Notes under the pieces: model-generated
Database searches by the model: none
The model's input: only the letters and a program-made list of their open reading frames with translations
Told to the model about the DNA's origin: nothing
Origin: Papaver somniferum
Taxonomy: Eukaryota > Streptophyta > Magnoliopsida > Ranunculales > Papaveraceae
Reading direction: 5' to 3'
DNA: 64,000 bases
Assembly: GCF_003573695.1 (NCBI RefSeq)
Contig: NC_039361.1
Span: 35,529,702 to 35,593,701, forward strand
Made by a program: the position numbers and the translations under genes
Part shown: positions 46,000 to 56,030 of the stretch, in pieces
Layout of the letters: every line of letters starts with the position of its first letter
Numbering within the stretch: position 1 is the first letter of the stretch

Positions 46000-47470
46000 G
46001 CTTCTTTAGGTTTTGCAGACTCGACTTTAGCATGTGCTGGAAAAAGAACCCAACCTAAGTTAGAAATATAAAGACTGATTATTTCATGTTTAATACGCGG
46101 AAGAAACCATAACAAGCATGCCAAAATTAGATTACCTCCATAACGACTTTCAACTGTTGCACATAACTGAATCTAATGCCGACAAAACTGACAAAGAGAT
46201 GTTCCATAGAAGTGGTAGCTGAAATAAGGTTGTTTCAAACGTAAGAACTAAGAACAGTCAGCAGAATTTCTTAATATCTTCAGAATACGCCATGTAGCAT
46301 AAAAGCAGTTTGAAACAAAGCACAAAGCTAGCATACATTTGAAAATAATAATTGTATTTCTTAATCGCAATAAACTTCTTTAAGAGAAAAATATGTTCCA
46401 CGACAGATACCAATCAAATTGAAAAATGTAACATTCACCACTCAATATCAAGAGTGGCAACAACAAGTCCTATAGAATTAGAAAGCATTATCACCTTTTC
46501 TTCTGCTGGCAATTATGAGCCCATGAAGAAGCCACTTTGTGACCAGTTGCCAGCTCATTAGTACCATCTTCAAAAATCTATGAAACATATAAATACAGGA
46601 AATTCAAATGTGAACATAGGGAATAGATAGGAAGTTATCATGAGAAGATGCGCACCCAGAGTATACACTATCAACTGTGTAAGCATACCTGACAGCTGCC
46701 AATAGAGATCTTGAGGCTCTCAATGACAGTAACAACGACTGAAACCAACCATGAATTTCCTGGCTGCACAAAAATTAAACCAGATTGAAGAACTAGATAG
46801 AGTAATAAATAAATAATTGATAGTGTACTAACGAGCTGGCAACTGGTCGGTCACTAGAAATACCTGAAGAGCACAACCAAGATCAAGAACAGGAGCACCT
46901 AGTTTTTTCTTTAGCTGCACCAATTTCAGCATTGGTGTCTAATACGCCTGACCTGTCCAACAATAAAAATTGAGCATCAAATATTAGTTAATCACACAAA
47001 CAACATACAGAAGTAGATGAAAATGATTGGTATCTTAGATGCTAATAGCCACTTCTAAAAAAGGAATATCAGGAACATAATATGCCATAGCACCACCAAG
47101 AACAAATGATTGGTGTCCATTATTTCTATCCTACATTATGAGCTCAGTGGTCACGAGAGCAAGTGAGGAGTTGAAAGGAATGATTGGATTAAGAAAGATA
47201 GAGAACATTACAAGAATATGAACGGAAAAAGTCAGTAGACATACCTAAAGAGCACAACCAAGATCAAGAATGGAGGCACCTAGTTTTTACTTTGGCTGCA
47301 CCAAAATAGAGCAAGTGAGGAGTTGAAATGAATGATCCGATTAAGAAAGATAGAGAACATTACAAGAAAATGAAGGGAAAAGGTCAGTAGACATACCTAA
47401 AGAGCACAACCAAGATCAAGAACGGCGGCACCTAGTTTTTTTCTTTGGCTGCACCAAAAGAGAGCAAGTG
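46000..47470 (-). pseudogene. Exon-like fragments of an unrecognised gene on the minus strand
   Basis: Minus-strand exon candidates have splice-like borders. At about 46862-46913 the peptide is LKKKLGAPVLDLGCALQ with a GTATTT donor. At 46686-46768 it is PGNSWLVSVVVTVIESLKIS, and at 46500-46575 it begins IFEDGTNELATGHKVASSWA. A further piece lies at about 46135-46215. The first of these exons exists in three copies (near 46862, 47245 and 47398). I do not recognise the protein. The mixed state, with splice sites kept and exons duplicated, suggests captured gene DNA. Confidence 0.4.
47157..47470 (-). repeat. 152-bp tandem repeat containing a duplicated exon
   Basis: GAGCAAGTGAGGAGTTGAAA recurs near 47157 and 47309, and a diverged form starts at 47462. 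Each period carries the exon CTAAAGAGCACAACCAAGAT... (minus strand KKLGA-x-VLDLGCAL). Copies differ by a few substitutions. Confidence 0.85.
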
Positions 47471-47545
47471 AGAAGTTAAGAAAATCTGAACCAGACAACC
47501 ACACCCTACTTTTTTTTAGGTTTGAGTTTTCTGATCTCTTCATAC

Positions 47546-47880
47546 CTTTTCGGCTCCAACGAGTAAACCAATAAAGGCTTTTGGGGTAAGAACATCCACA
47601 GTTGAAATAGTTGCATGACTCACAAAGGCACCAAAAGGTGCAAGGGATACAACAGCAACTGATCCAATGGCAAACCCCTGTGCAAAATAGTTCAACAAAC
47701 TCGATAAGCAGAAAAGAGGATAGTAAGGGAAGGAGAAACATAAGTCATACAGGTTGTACCTTTTCAATAGCAGCAGTGTTTTTTTCCAGCAGCATCTAGG
47801 GCATTCAGCAGTACTTTATGTGCATCTAGGGCATTCAGCAGTACTTTATGTCATATATGACTTCCACCAGGTGATACTGA
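47546..47880 (-). pseudogene. Vacuolar H+-pyrophosphatase gene fragment (two exons)
   Basis: The minus-strand exon 47546-47677 encodes [20 protein letters not shown] followed by [24 protein letters not shown], with a GTATG donor and a CAG acceptor. This is the conserved segment of the membrane-embedded, pyrophosphate-driven proton pump (GKGFAIGSA...[19 protein letters not shown]). The preceding exon (from 47760) encodes [13 protein letters not shown], matching the family's ALDAAGNTTAAIGK just before it. Only these two exons are present, out of a protein of about 765 residues, and the upstream exon contains a 30-bp tandem duplication (47792-47849). It is a fragment, not a working pump. Confidence 0.85.
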
Positions 47881-48058
47881 GTAGAAAAATTGAGATAACA
47901 AGATTTAAGATAAACCGAATTAGAAAAGTAGAAAGAAGCAAACAGAGAGTCGCCAAAAATATTTATCAATCATGTTATCATGGTGGAATAAACTAATCAG
48001 TTAAACTGTGACAGAATCAATAACAGGTGCAGATCCATGTGAGGAGTTTAAAACGTAC

Positions 48059-48110
48059 CTCGCTTATGACTTCATTGACCAACTGTTTTGCAGCTCCAAT
48101 CTGTTCTTCC
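48059..48110 (-). pseudogene. KH-domain-like exon fragment
   Basis: A 52-bp exon-like piece with an AG acceptor and a GTACGT donor encodes EEQIGAAKQLVNEVISE. This resembles the last helix of KH RNA-binding domains (EQIEAAKQLVNEVISE-like). It lies in the same orientation as the pyrophosphatase fragment 200 bp away but comes from a different gene family. It is short, so the call is tentative. Confidence 0.5.
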
Positions 48111-48129
48111 CTGCCATCAACGAACACAG

Positions 48130-49060
48130 TTCAGAAATAATCTTGGCAGATTAAGGACTTAAGAATTCTAAGTAAACACAAATATTTAAGTTCACCATTA
48201 TTGCTCATTACTGGTTCAGTAAAATCATTTTCATCAGTGACTGTCCTTAAAATAATACTGCCCCGGTGATTGATATGGGGGTAGTAGAATTTTAGACGAT
48301 ATAAGAAAAACGGGGTTACACTAATAATATAAAAAAGAGAAACCCTCCCCTACAAAGCTAACATTTTTAAAACTATTCGCCTTAAGAGTCCCTCCATCAG
48401 GAGCAGGATGGGAAAGAATGAAGACACGATCAATACGAAAAATCACGGGTTCATTGCCTCGACTTTTCCATGGAACCTATAGGTGATAGAAGTAGGACAA
48501 CTCAGACAATCTAAAACCAACCCAGAGAATGATTTCCAAAACGAAAAAAAAAAAACATATTAGGGAAGTGCCAATAGATAAGTACCAAGAAATGTAATAT
48601 TACCAATAAACCCAACTTTCACAGTTCAAGTCCTTAAGAACGACATCTCCTATAAGGGCAAGGAACTCAATTGCTGAACCTTTCTGTAGTAACAAGTTCT
48701 TGAGAAACTTATGTCATCAGTATAGCGAGAGGATAGCCTTCCAGGTCATGATTATACAACACAGACAGAATGACCATACAAGTTTGGTAAAGAGGCAAAC
48801 CCAAGTCTTCCAATTATATTTGCCAGGGATTTTCTTTACAGACACTGCAACAATGACGCACCCATGCCAACTAACCAAATGATTTCTGAAGATTGCTCCT
48901 TAGAGACAATTCACATGTTGATGAACTTCTGCTCCTCTTCTTTTCTTTCTTCAAGTCTCTATATTTCGATAAAATCTGTATTAGAAGCATTACCTCAGCC
49001 GAAGCATTCTGAGAACAAATAAATAGCTGACAATCTCCAACAAAGAATACTTGGAAACAA
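48130..49060. other. No clear gene
   Basis: About 0.9 kb between the gene fragments and the L1 remnant. It is AT-rich with an A10 run near 48545. The plus-strand ORF at 48700-48882 shows no recognisable domain. Confidence 0.4.
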
Positions 49061-49065
49061 AAATC

Positions 49066-49990
49066 CTAGAGTTCCTCTCCCTTCAAATGTGGTGTATAAA
49101 GCTGTCTCTTCAGTCCAACTGAAGCAAACATCTTTACATTACCCCATCTGAAGAATATGGCCCTTCCAAATCTGAGAAGCATATTCTTACCCATGAAACA
49201 AGTGACTCCCATTCTCCACCAGAGCATAACAGAATAAGCAATTAGCACTAACCATCAAGCCCCAGTACAGCAATTTGTCCCTCATCTTCAATCTTCCCTG
49301 TAAAGACAACCAGGATATTAAAGAGTGTCTGGGGATTAGAGAATTTAAACCACACCGAAGTGCACCAACTTTGGCTCTCTCCGTTAGGGAGAATAGCATT
49401 ATAAGTATCTATCATGTTGAATCCCCAGAAGAGCAAACAGATAAAACCGCCTTATACTTTTCAAAAGCATCAAATGCAACACTAGCAAGCTGAGATAAGA
49501 CACTGTAAACTGCAGCAGTCTCACTTCTAGGCAGATTCCAATGATCACCTTCAATAAACTCAGCCACCTTTCCATTATGGAAACCAGTTTGAATAATGCT
49601 AGCATCCATCCACTCAATAATCCTTTTCTTAGTGTACCAAAGATCAGTAAGCATCTTAGTATCTTCACCACCAACCAGAATGCTGATGACCAAATCCTTA
49701 GCAACACTCCTCTGATCAAGGATTCTCCTCCAGCACCTAGAATCATCTAAAAGAGTTGAGATACACCAGAAACTTATATGCTTTAACAGATTCTTATGGA
49801 CCCAATCAGTCCAAATGGTACGTTTACCAGACACGGTATATTAGCAGCACTAGCAATCACAATATCCTTCACCCATAGACCCCCTTCTTTAAAACAGCTG
49901 CAAAGATTAGACCAACTGACAGGGCAGTACTTCTTCCCCGGGTTCACAAAACTTGACACCTACAATCAGAAAAATGAAGCTCTCTGTTAA
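49066..49990 (-). pseudogene. L1-type LINE remnant (zf-RVT C-terminal part)
   Basis: Minus-strand frames read SRCWRRILDQRSVAKDLVIS then ILVGGEDTKMLTDLWYTKKR (about 49745-49640), SWCTSVWFKFSNPQTLFNIL, and LISWLSLQGRLKMRDKLLYW followed by GLMVSANCLFCYALVENGSH (49190-49310). This is the region after the reverse transcriptase in plant L1 elements, with the C-x2-C...H finger. Several frameshifts break it. It lies between the small first exon at 50529-50579 and the gene fragments, perhaps as an intron insertion. It is unrelated to the LINEs at 33646-42980. Confidence 0.75.
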
Positions 49991-50528
49991 TGGCAGAAGG
50001 AACATATAAATATAAAGGAAAGTAAACAAACACAGGATAAAGGGAATTAACTTTATATTGATTTTTAAGAGAAGAGGTTGAATAACCATAAAAACCAATA
50101 AAGCTAACCTAACACAGCATCTACTGGTGTCTTAAGAGAACATGATTAACCATTTATCACACCCTCTGCAAAATTTCGCCCAATTTCATATGTGGTACAA
50201 TTTCTTAAGAGAAGAGATTGAATGAATCCTTTTGCAACAAAATTAATCCCTTTTCTAATTTATATCGATTTATTAATAGAAGAGGAAAACCCGAAACTAA
50301 AGGTAACACCTTTTCATAAACAGTGTTGATTTCTTAAGAGAAGAGGATACATCGACATAAAGATCAATAATTTTTCAGTAATAATCAATAGTTTCATCAG
50401 AAGAAGATGAACAAACACAAAAAAAAAAACTAAACCATATTCCATAATTGCTGATTTACAGAGATCTGCTGAAGCTAGAGAAAAAATTCAAAACAATGAA
50501 AATAATTAAATTAAATTAAAAATCAAAC
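49991..50528. other. Intron-like AT-rich DNA
   Basis: Repeated 'cttaagagaagaggttgaa'-type words occur at about 50065, 50205, 50270 and 50330. They suggest a diverged local repeat of about 70-135 bp spacing. I see no gene. Confidence 0.4.
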
Positions 50529-50579
50529 CTTTGGGTGTCTTTGAAGAAGTTTGATCTGCCGATGGTCCAGAAACTTCAT
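50529..50579 (-). CDS. Candidate first exon of a minus-strand gene (divergent from the DUF295 gene)
   Basis: The minus strand has an ATG at 50579 encoding MKFLDHRQIKLLQRHPK, then a GT donor at 50528. Upstream is a CT/GA-rich stretch (50625-50685) typical of a plant 5' UTR or core promoter. I do not recognise the protein from 17 residues and cannot link it securely to a downstream exon, because the L1 remnant and gene fragments follow. It could be the start of the chimeric minus-strand transcript unit. Confidence 0.4.
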
Positions 50580-50957
50580 CTGTAAATCTGGATTTTCAGA
50601 TCTAACAAGTTTTTTTCAGAGCCTCTCTCTGGTTTGTCTCTATCTCTATCTCTCTCTCTCTCTCTATCTCTATCTCTCTCCGCAGGGATGAAGATGAGTA
50701 GTTAGAAACAAAAGTGGTGCTGATGTGTCTTAATCTACGGTAGATTTAAATTTAAAATGCATCTTAACCGTCCAAATAAAGTCCATTTTAAGAAAATTAA
50801 TTAAACGGTTTCAGACTTTAGTTCGTGACCCGTACGACCAGGCCCAGGCCGACTAAGAGTTCGTTACAAACTAGATTGCTATTCTGAAGCTGAAAACCCT
50901 ATTCCAATTCTAGTCGATTGCTGATTTATTGATGGATGAATTTAGAAGGAGGGTGTC

Positions 50958-50964
50958 TATATAA
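50958..50964 (+). promoter_or_regulatory. TATA box of the DUF295 gene
   Basis: TATATAA within GTCTATATAAATAC lies 92 bases before the ATG at 51050, with a CATCACCATCAACAG stretch about 30 bases downstream as a plausible transcription start. The in-frame ATG at 50936 lies upstream of this TATA box, so it is unlikely to be in the mRNA. Confidence 0.65.
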
Positions 50965-51049
50965 ATACATACTCATCAGTCATCACCATCAACAGAATTC
51001 CTTGTTGTTCGATTCTACAAAGCATTGCTTTTTTGCTAGCACAGCTTTC

Positions 51050-53599
51050 ATGGAGGACAAGCTGTTAGCATTAGCAAAAGCAACAACAGACGCATCAGAC
51101 GGGAGAAGTGCACGAGAAAGTCCACCGAGTCCTATGGCAGCACCTTGGCTTGTTTTCCCACACGGAGAAGGTAGGAAATCTCAAAGTTTCTACAATCCTT
51201 GTGAACCAAATATTAGAGATTGCATCAAGTCTATACCAGAGTTGCAAGGAAAAGCATATTATCATAAGACTTCTCATCAAGGATGGCTAATTGTTATTGG
51301 TAATGTTCAAGACAATGCTGAGTATTCTGTGGCCGAATCGAACTTAGATGATTGTTTCTTGTGGAACCCTGTATCATTAGAAACTATTCCATTACCTAAG
51401 TTTGATCGTGAGTCAATTACTGCCGAAACCAAATTATCATCAGATGAATTTTACCTGTTTGACTTGGTGCTATCCTCATCACCTCACAGTACTAATAGGT
51501 TTACTACTAATCCTGACCACGATCAAGGATGCATGGTATTCCTACATTTTAAACGTGTAGACAACATAGAGGATGATGATGAGCCCTGCAACATACTAGT
51601 TTTTTGTCAACCCGGAGACAAACAATGGATAACAAAGGCGTTGAATGTAAGTTATTATAGCGATAATGACTTCGATGCAGGTGCTTTAGAATGCATTCAG
51701 TCCCTGCTTTGCTTTAAAGGTAAGTTATATGCATTTTGTTTCGACAATTGGGTCATAGAGATCCAAATACAAAAACTATGGCAGAATGTTGTTGTTGATA
51801 GGAAAACCCATTATATTAGATCATTCAAGGTACAGGAAGCCGATTTTCCAGTACTAATAGGAGATGGTGATAAGAACGGCGAGGGTATGGACTGTTGGGT
51901 TGACTCTGGTAATGAAATCTTCAAAGTTCATTGTAGTTGCAGTGCAAGAAGTTATGGAAGAGTTACCACGACACATATCCTCAAATTGGATTTCTCATCA
52001 TTGTCATGGGTTTTGTTGAAGAATTTGGATGACCATGTTCTCTTTTTGTGCACAAGCATGGATACGGGACTCTCCAGAAAGTGTTATTCCACTTCCACTG
52101 CTTGTTGCTCAGCAGCCGACATGGGTCTAGAAAGGGGTTGCGTATTTTACACACTACTCGAAGATCAAACCTTGCACATATTTGAGTTAGAAGATAGTGG
52201 TACTACAGCTATTTTGCCGTGTTTGAAGCTTCCAACACCATGGTTTCTACCTACTTGGATAATGATGCCCACAACAGTAAACAATTTTGTTGGAAGAAAG
52301 AGAAGAATAAACAATTTTATGCTAAGCCAAAGTGCAGCTGATACCATTATAAATGAAGATTGTGAGGAGAATATGAGCAGGATAAATTGTAGTAGATGGG
52401 AACTAGAAGACTTGAAACATGGGGTTTTTCTTAAAGATTGTGACAGCATAGAGGCAATAGCAAAAGTTCTCCATCCAGTGGATTACATTAATTTTCGTTT
52501 AGTCTGTAAAGAATATTCTATGTTACTCCCTGCGTTGAACCAAAAGTCAGCATCCACAAGGATAGCAGCAACTACATATTTATCCCCATGGCTGATTTCG
52601 CTCTTTGAAGATGGTGAACAGGCCATCTGCAATGCCATAGACCCGATGCATAATAATAACTATATCATGAAAGTTTCTGATGAATTTCCCTTAGGTGCTA
52701 TGATAAGATATTCGAAAGACGGATGGCTTCTAATGTCTACCGGTAAGAAAACTGTATTCTGCTACAACCCATTCACAAAAGCAATGATCCGTCTTCCAGA
52801 TTTACCTGATGATTATGTACTCGGTGGAATGTCGTTCTCGACCACACCAACTTCTCGCAATTGTGTAGTAATTGCCATCTCCAATTGGTCCCCATGGGCA
52901 TCAGATATGGGGTGTGGTAATGCTAAGATTTCCTTCTTGGTCTGTGATCTGCAAAAGAGTTCAAGTGATTGGAATACTCATTTATTCACGTATGAATATG
53001 ATATACACGACGACTTTAGGCAAGCCCTAATGCACGACTTTAGGCCATGTATTAACAATCCGGTTTTCTATAATGGCGCTTTCTACTGCTTAGACTATAA
53101 TGGACTTTTAGGAGTTCTGGATATGCGGGGTGATTTTTGTTGGAAAATTCTTTCGGAATCCTTGAGACAATTCAATGCTATCTATCCAAGTTTTTTGGTG
53201 GAGTGTGATAAAAAGCTGTTACTTGTGAATTTAGGGCAGAGTGGAAAGTCTACAGAGATATATAGTTTGGATGAATCCGAGATGGCCTGGGTTAAACTCA
53301 AAAGTTTGGGAAAGCATGCAATTTTCATCAGTTATACATCCAGTTTTTCAGCAGTTGCTCCGCGTAGTAATATAGAAAACAAAGTCTACTTCCCGAGACT
53401 ATACGGAGAAAGGGTTTTATACTATTCTCTTGATACATGTAGGTATCATTGCGTTGGGAGTAATCAGTATTCTTCGCAAGATTTTCATAATACAAAGGAA
53501 ATATCAAACTGCACTTGGATTGAACCTAACTGGTCTCAGGCAAGTCTTACCGACTGTTTACAAAAACAAAAAATAAACCATCCATTGGGAGGCAACTAG
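51050..53599 (+). CDS. Tandem KIB1-4 (DUF295) beta-propeller protein, F-box-like type
   Basis: An intronless ORF of 849 residues from ATG 51050 (MEDKLLALAKATTDASDG); the open frame extends up to 50936, but the TATA box argues for the later start. There are two DUF295 beta-propeller units. Unit 1 has CFLWNPVSLETIPLPKF at about residues 101-117 and ends near PTPWFLPTWIMMPT (about 390-405). Unit 2 has FCYNPFTKAMIRLPDLP at about 568-584 and ends with NCTWIEPNW (about 820-830). Between them, WELEDLKHGVFLKDCDSIEA...VDYINFRLVCKEYSMLL (about 450-494) looks like a degenerate F-box. F-box members of this family recruit substrates to SCF ubiquitin ligases. The doubled layout is larger than the usual 350-450 residues. 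A decayed copy is at 33140-43085. Confidence 0.88.
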   Translation: MEDKLLALAKATTDASDGRSARESPPSPMAAPWLVFPHGEGRKSQSFYNPCEPNIRDCIKSIPELQGKAYYHKTSHQGWLIVIGNVQDNAEYSVAESNLDDCFLWNPVSLETIPLPKFDRESITAETKLSSDEFYLFDLVLSSSPHSTNRFTTNPDHDQGCMVFLHFKRVDNIEDDDEPCNILVFCQPGDKQWITKALNVSYYSDNDFDAGALECIQSLLCFKGKLYAFCFDNWVIEIQIQKLWQNVVVDRKTHYIRSFKVQEADFPVLIGDGDKNGEGMDCWVDSGNEIFKVHCSCSARSYGRVTTTHILKLDFSSLSWVLLKNLDDHVLFLCTSMDTGLSRKCYSTSTACCSAADMGLERGCVFYTLLEDQTLHIFELEDSGTTAILPCLKLPTPWFLPTWIMMPTTVNNFVGRKRRINNFMLSQSAADTIINEDCEENMSRINCSRWELEDLKHGVFLKDCDSIEAIAKVLHPVDYINFRLVCKEYSMLLPALNQKSASTRIAATTYLSPWLISLFEDGEQAICNAIDPMHNNNYIMKVSDEFPLGAMIRYSKDGWLLMSTGKKTVFCYNPFTKAMIRLPDLPDDYVLGGMSFSTTPTSRNCVVIAISNWSPWASDMGCGNAKISFLVCDLQKSSSDWNTHLFTYEYDIHDDFRQALMHDFRPCINNPVFYNGAFYCLDYNGLLGVLDMRGDFCWKILSESLRQFNAIYPSFLVECDKKLLLVNLGQSGKSTEIYSLDESEMAWVKLKSLGKHAIFISYTSSFSAVAPRSNIENKVYFPRLYGERVLYYSLDTCRYHCVGSNQYSSQDFHNTKEISNCTWIEPNWSQASLTDCLQKQKINHPLGGN

Positions 53600-53869
53600 G
53601 AATGGCCAAATTTGAATGGCCAAAGAAATTGAGTTTAGCCATCATAAGTACGTTATGACAAGGTTGTCACTTGACACCTAACTTAAATGCGGTCGCTTAC
53701 TGAACTTCAAGTACCGTATTAAAGTAACATTAATTATACGAGTGATTGATTTCTTACTTTCCACCTCGGCATCTTTGTACGCATCATTCATGACTAGGAT
53801 CATCTTCCAAATTATTTTCGATGGAAACCGAAACAAACACCATAACAAATTTTATAAGTGTTTGTATCA
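53600..53869. other. 3' flank of the DUF295 gene
   Basis: Non-coding. Two 'gaatggccaaa' repeats lie just after the stop. No clear poly(A) signal stands out. Confidence 0.4.
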
Positions 53870-53881
53870 TGAGGAAAAATG

Positions 53882-54946
53882 AAACCTATTTTGAGGCATA
53901 CTCATTTTTTTTGAGGCATACTCATCTAGGGTGGGTTTATAAGGGGTGTTTAAAGGTAGTGTAATTACCTATATATCCCTAAATAATTTTAATTTGTCAT
54001 AGTTTCTTTATCCTCAAAAACCTAAAATTAAAAATCAAAATAAACTTTAAACTTAAACATCTAGGACTCCAATTCAATAAAAAAATTAATCAAACAAAGG
54101 AAACACCAATCGAAGTGAGCGATGTTGGAATGCGAAATCCAAATCTCAATTGCTCTTAGATGTATTTTAGGGTTTGATCGGTAGAATATGATTTCAAAGA
54201 TGAAATTAGGGTTTTTAGAAGATCAGTTCGGCTGATCTTGCAGTATCAATTTTGAGACGAACTTAGTGTATGATTTAGAGAAACACTACGTTCGGCTAAT
54301 GCGACTTTACAATATTTTCAGCCGAACCTGAATTTTTCAAGCCGAACCTAGTGGATGATTCAATTTCTGAGTGAAGTTCGGCTGATAATTTTTGAGCCGA
54401 ACTTCTGTTTTTTTTGAAATTATACCTAGGTTCGGCTGACAAGTTATCAGCCGAACCTAGGTACAATTTCAAGAAAACAGAGGTTCGGCTCAAAAGTTAT
54501 CAGCCGAACTGTTCATCTGGTCAGCAGATCTGGGTTTTAAAAATTCAATTTTTTGGCAGATTCAACTTATAAAAGGAAATTAAACCTCGATAGAAGTTTA
54601 CCTCTGTTTTGAATCACACATTTTGGTCACTTTCAATCACTAAAATCTCAAAAGTCAAAACCCAAGTTTTTTTCTTCACTTCTTCTTCTTCCTCTCAAAA
54701 ATCCCAACTCTCTCACATAAATTTGATTTTTCTACTAATTCACCACTAATAATTTAATGTTTAATCAATCCTTAAAATTCATAATTAATCAATTCTAATC
54801 ATAGTCATTTATACTAATTATATAAGGGTAGTTATGTCATTATAAAAAATGGTGGATGAGGGGTGATGTTGTTTTTTATTTAGTGACCCTATTTTGGCAT
54901 TATCTAGTATGCCTCAAAAAAATCTAGTATGCCTCAAAATAGGTTT
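53882..54946. mobile_element. Mutator-like MITE with doubled terminal motif (1065 bp)
   Basis: The left end AAACCTATTTTGAGGCATAC and the right end CTAGTATGCCTCAAAATAGG-TTT are inverted repeats. In each end the word TTTTGAGGCATACT occurs twice, about 20 bases apart, so the inverted match extends to about 45 bp. Flanks are TGAGGAAAAATG (53870-53881) and TGAGAAAATG (54947-54956), consistent with a 9-12 bp target duplication with small indels, as for Mutator-like elements. There is no transposase. The interior is dominated by GTTCGGCT/AGCCGAAC hairpins. Confidence 0.78.
54225..54515. repeat. Array of GTTCGGCT / AGCCGAAC inverted words
   Basis: At least ten copies of TTCGGCT or AGCCGAA alternate over about 290 bases, for example GTTCGGCTGATAATTTTTGA-GCCGAAC near 54383 and AGGTTCGGCTGACAAGTTAT-CAGCCGAACCT near 54430. 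Many adjacent pairs form perfect short hairpins. Confidence 0.9.
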
Positions 54947-54956
54947 TGAGAAAATG

Positions 54957-55772
54957 CCACATAATGGGCCAAATTACCACTTGAATCACCATTTGTTCCT
55001 CATCCAAGCCTGCCATCCAGCCAACCGACGTAGCTACCAGCTAGTCCAAGCGTTTCGTAAAGTCAGTAACCGGTCAGTGGACAAAGTCAACATCTGGTCA
55101 ATGGTTAAAGTCAACCGTCGGTCAACTATCGAAGCCAAATTTCCAGTCGTGCTTCTAGCCATTTTTCGTCCATGTTGCCAGCGATGCTGCCAATAAGACC
55201 CCCCCCCCCCCCCCCGGCCATGTTGCTCTGCCATGTCCATATTTAGGCGGAATCCTCCATCCATACTGTCAGTCCGTTATACTTGTCAACCAGTCAAGCC
55301 AGCCATCTAGCAGGTCATATTGTTCAAAGCTTGATAGTCGTAGTCAAACAGCAGAAAGGAGGCATACAGGGAAGATTAATGCCAGGAGCCATGCATGGCA
55401 GATTAATACCAGGAGCCATGCAGGGAAGATTAATGCCAGGAGGCATGCAGGCAAGTGGAGATGATTCATGCCTACCTCGAAATTAGGGAAGAGGCTAATT
55501 CGCAACTGTATAAGTAAGGGGAATTTTAGCCCTAAGGGAGGGGGAGAGAAAAATATACAAGGCAAACCCTAAAAGGGATTAAAAATTATTGTGACCCACA
55601 TATCGATAAAATATTTCTCTCTACGGGGATTCGTCCGTGGATGTAGGCAAACCATGTCGAACCACGTTACGTGTCTATCATCCTTAAGCTTGTTTTGTGT
55701 ATAATCCTAGTACTAATCATCATCACCAATTTTATCGTGTTTAGTGCGTGGAAATATTTCTGGGTACAAACA
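54957..55772 (+). mobile_element. LTR (3' portion) of a further retrotransposon
   Basis: The right end is marked by ...GGGTACAAACA, then one base and TGGCGCAGGGGAATCCGAG, a primer-binding-site-like motif at 55774. Inside are a TATA-like TGTATAAG (about 55508) and a GGGGATTCGTCCGTGGATGTAG stretch typical of R/U5 regions. The left end was not found because the MITE at 53882-54946 lies close to or within it. A 17-C run is at 55199-55215, and a 'catgca(g)g(c/g)...attaat(g/a)ccaggag' repeat occurs three times at 55370-55450. No matching 3' LTR is in the window. Confidence 0.6.
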
Positions 55773-55773
55773 C

Positions 55774-55792
55774 TGGCGCAGGGGAATCCGAG
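55774..55792 (+). other. Primer-binding-site-like motif
   Basis: TGGCGCAGGGGAATCCGAG follows the LTR end CA by one base. It fixes the element as forward oriented. The matching tRNA was not identified. Confidence 0.5.
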
Positions 55793-55869
55793 AAAAAGAA
55801 TCGTGTTTTCGCATTGAGAAAAGTACAGAAAGCTTCAAAATCTTGTTCGTAAGAAGTAAGTTTGGACGC

Positions 55870-56030
55870 CGTCAACAATTACTGATGCAGTCCAGTTGAT
55901 CGTAACTGCTGCAGTCCAGGTTTGATCACAATTGTTACAGTCCAGCTGATCGCAGCTGCTGCAATCCAGTTAATCGCAGTTATAACGGTCCATTTGATCG
56001 CAACTGCTGCAGTCCAGCTTCGCAGTATGT
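55870..56030 (+). repeat. CTGCAGTCCAGTTGATCG tandem array (first block)
   Basis: Six degenerate units of about 25-31 bp with the core 'ctgcagtccag(t/c)tgatcg(c/t)aa'. A second block with the same core is at 57295-57455. Confidence 0.85.

Noticed and set aside
50936..51049. N-terminal 38 residues of the DUF295 ORF as a targeting peptide
   Set aside because: A TATA box at 50958 lies inside this stretch, so it is probably not transcribed as coding sequence.
54283..54480. CpG-rich regulatory module of a gene
   Set aside because: The repeated TTCGGCT words lie within a bounded MITE with terminal inverted repeats, and no gene is adjacent in the right position.
55199..55215. Run of 17 C as a biological signal
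   Set aside because: Probably a simple homopolymer, and its exact length may be a sequencing artefact.
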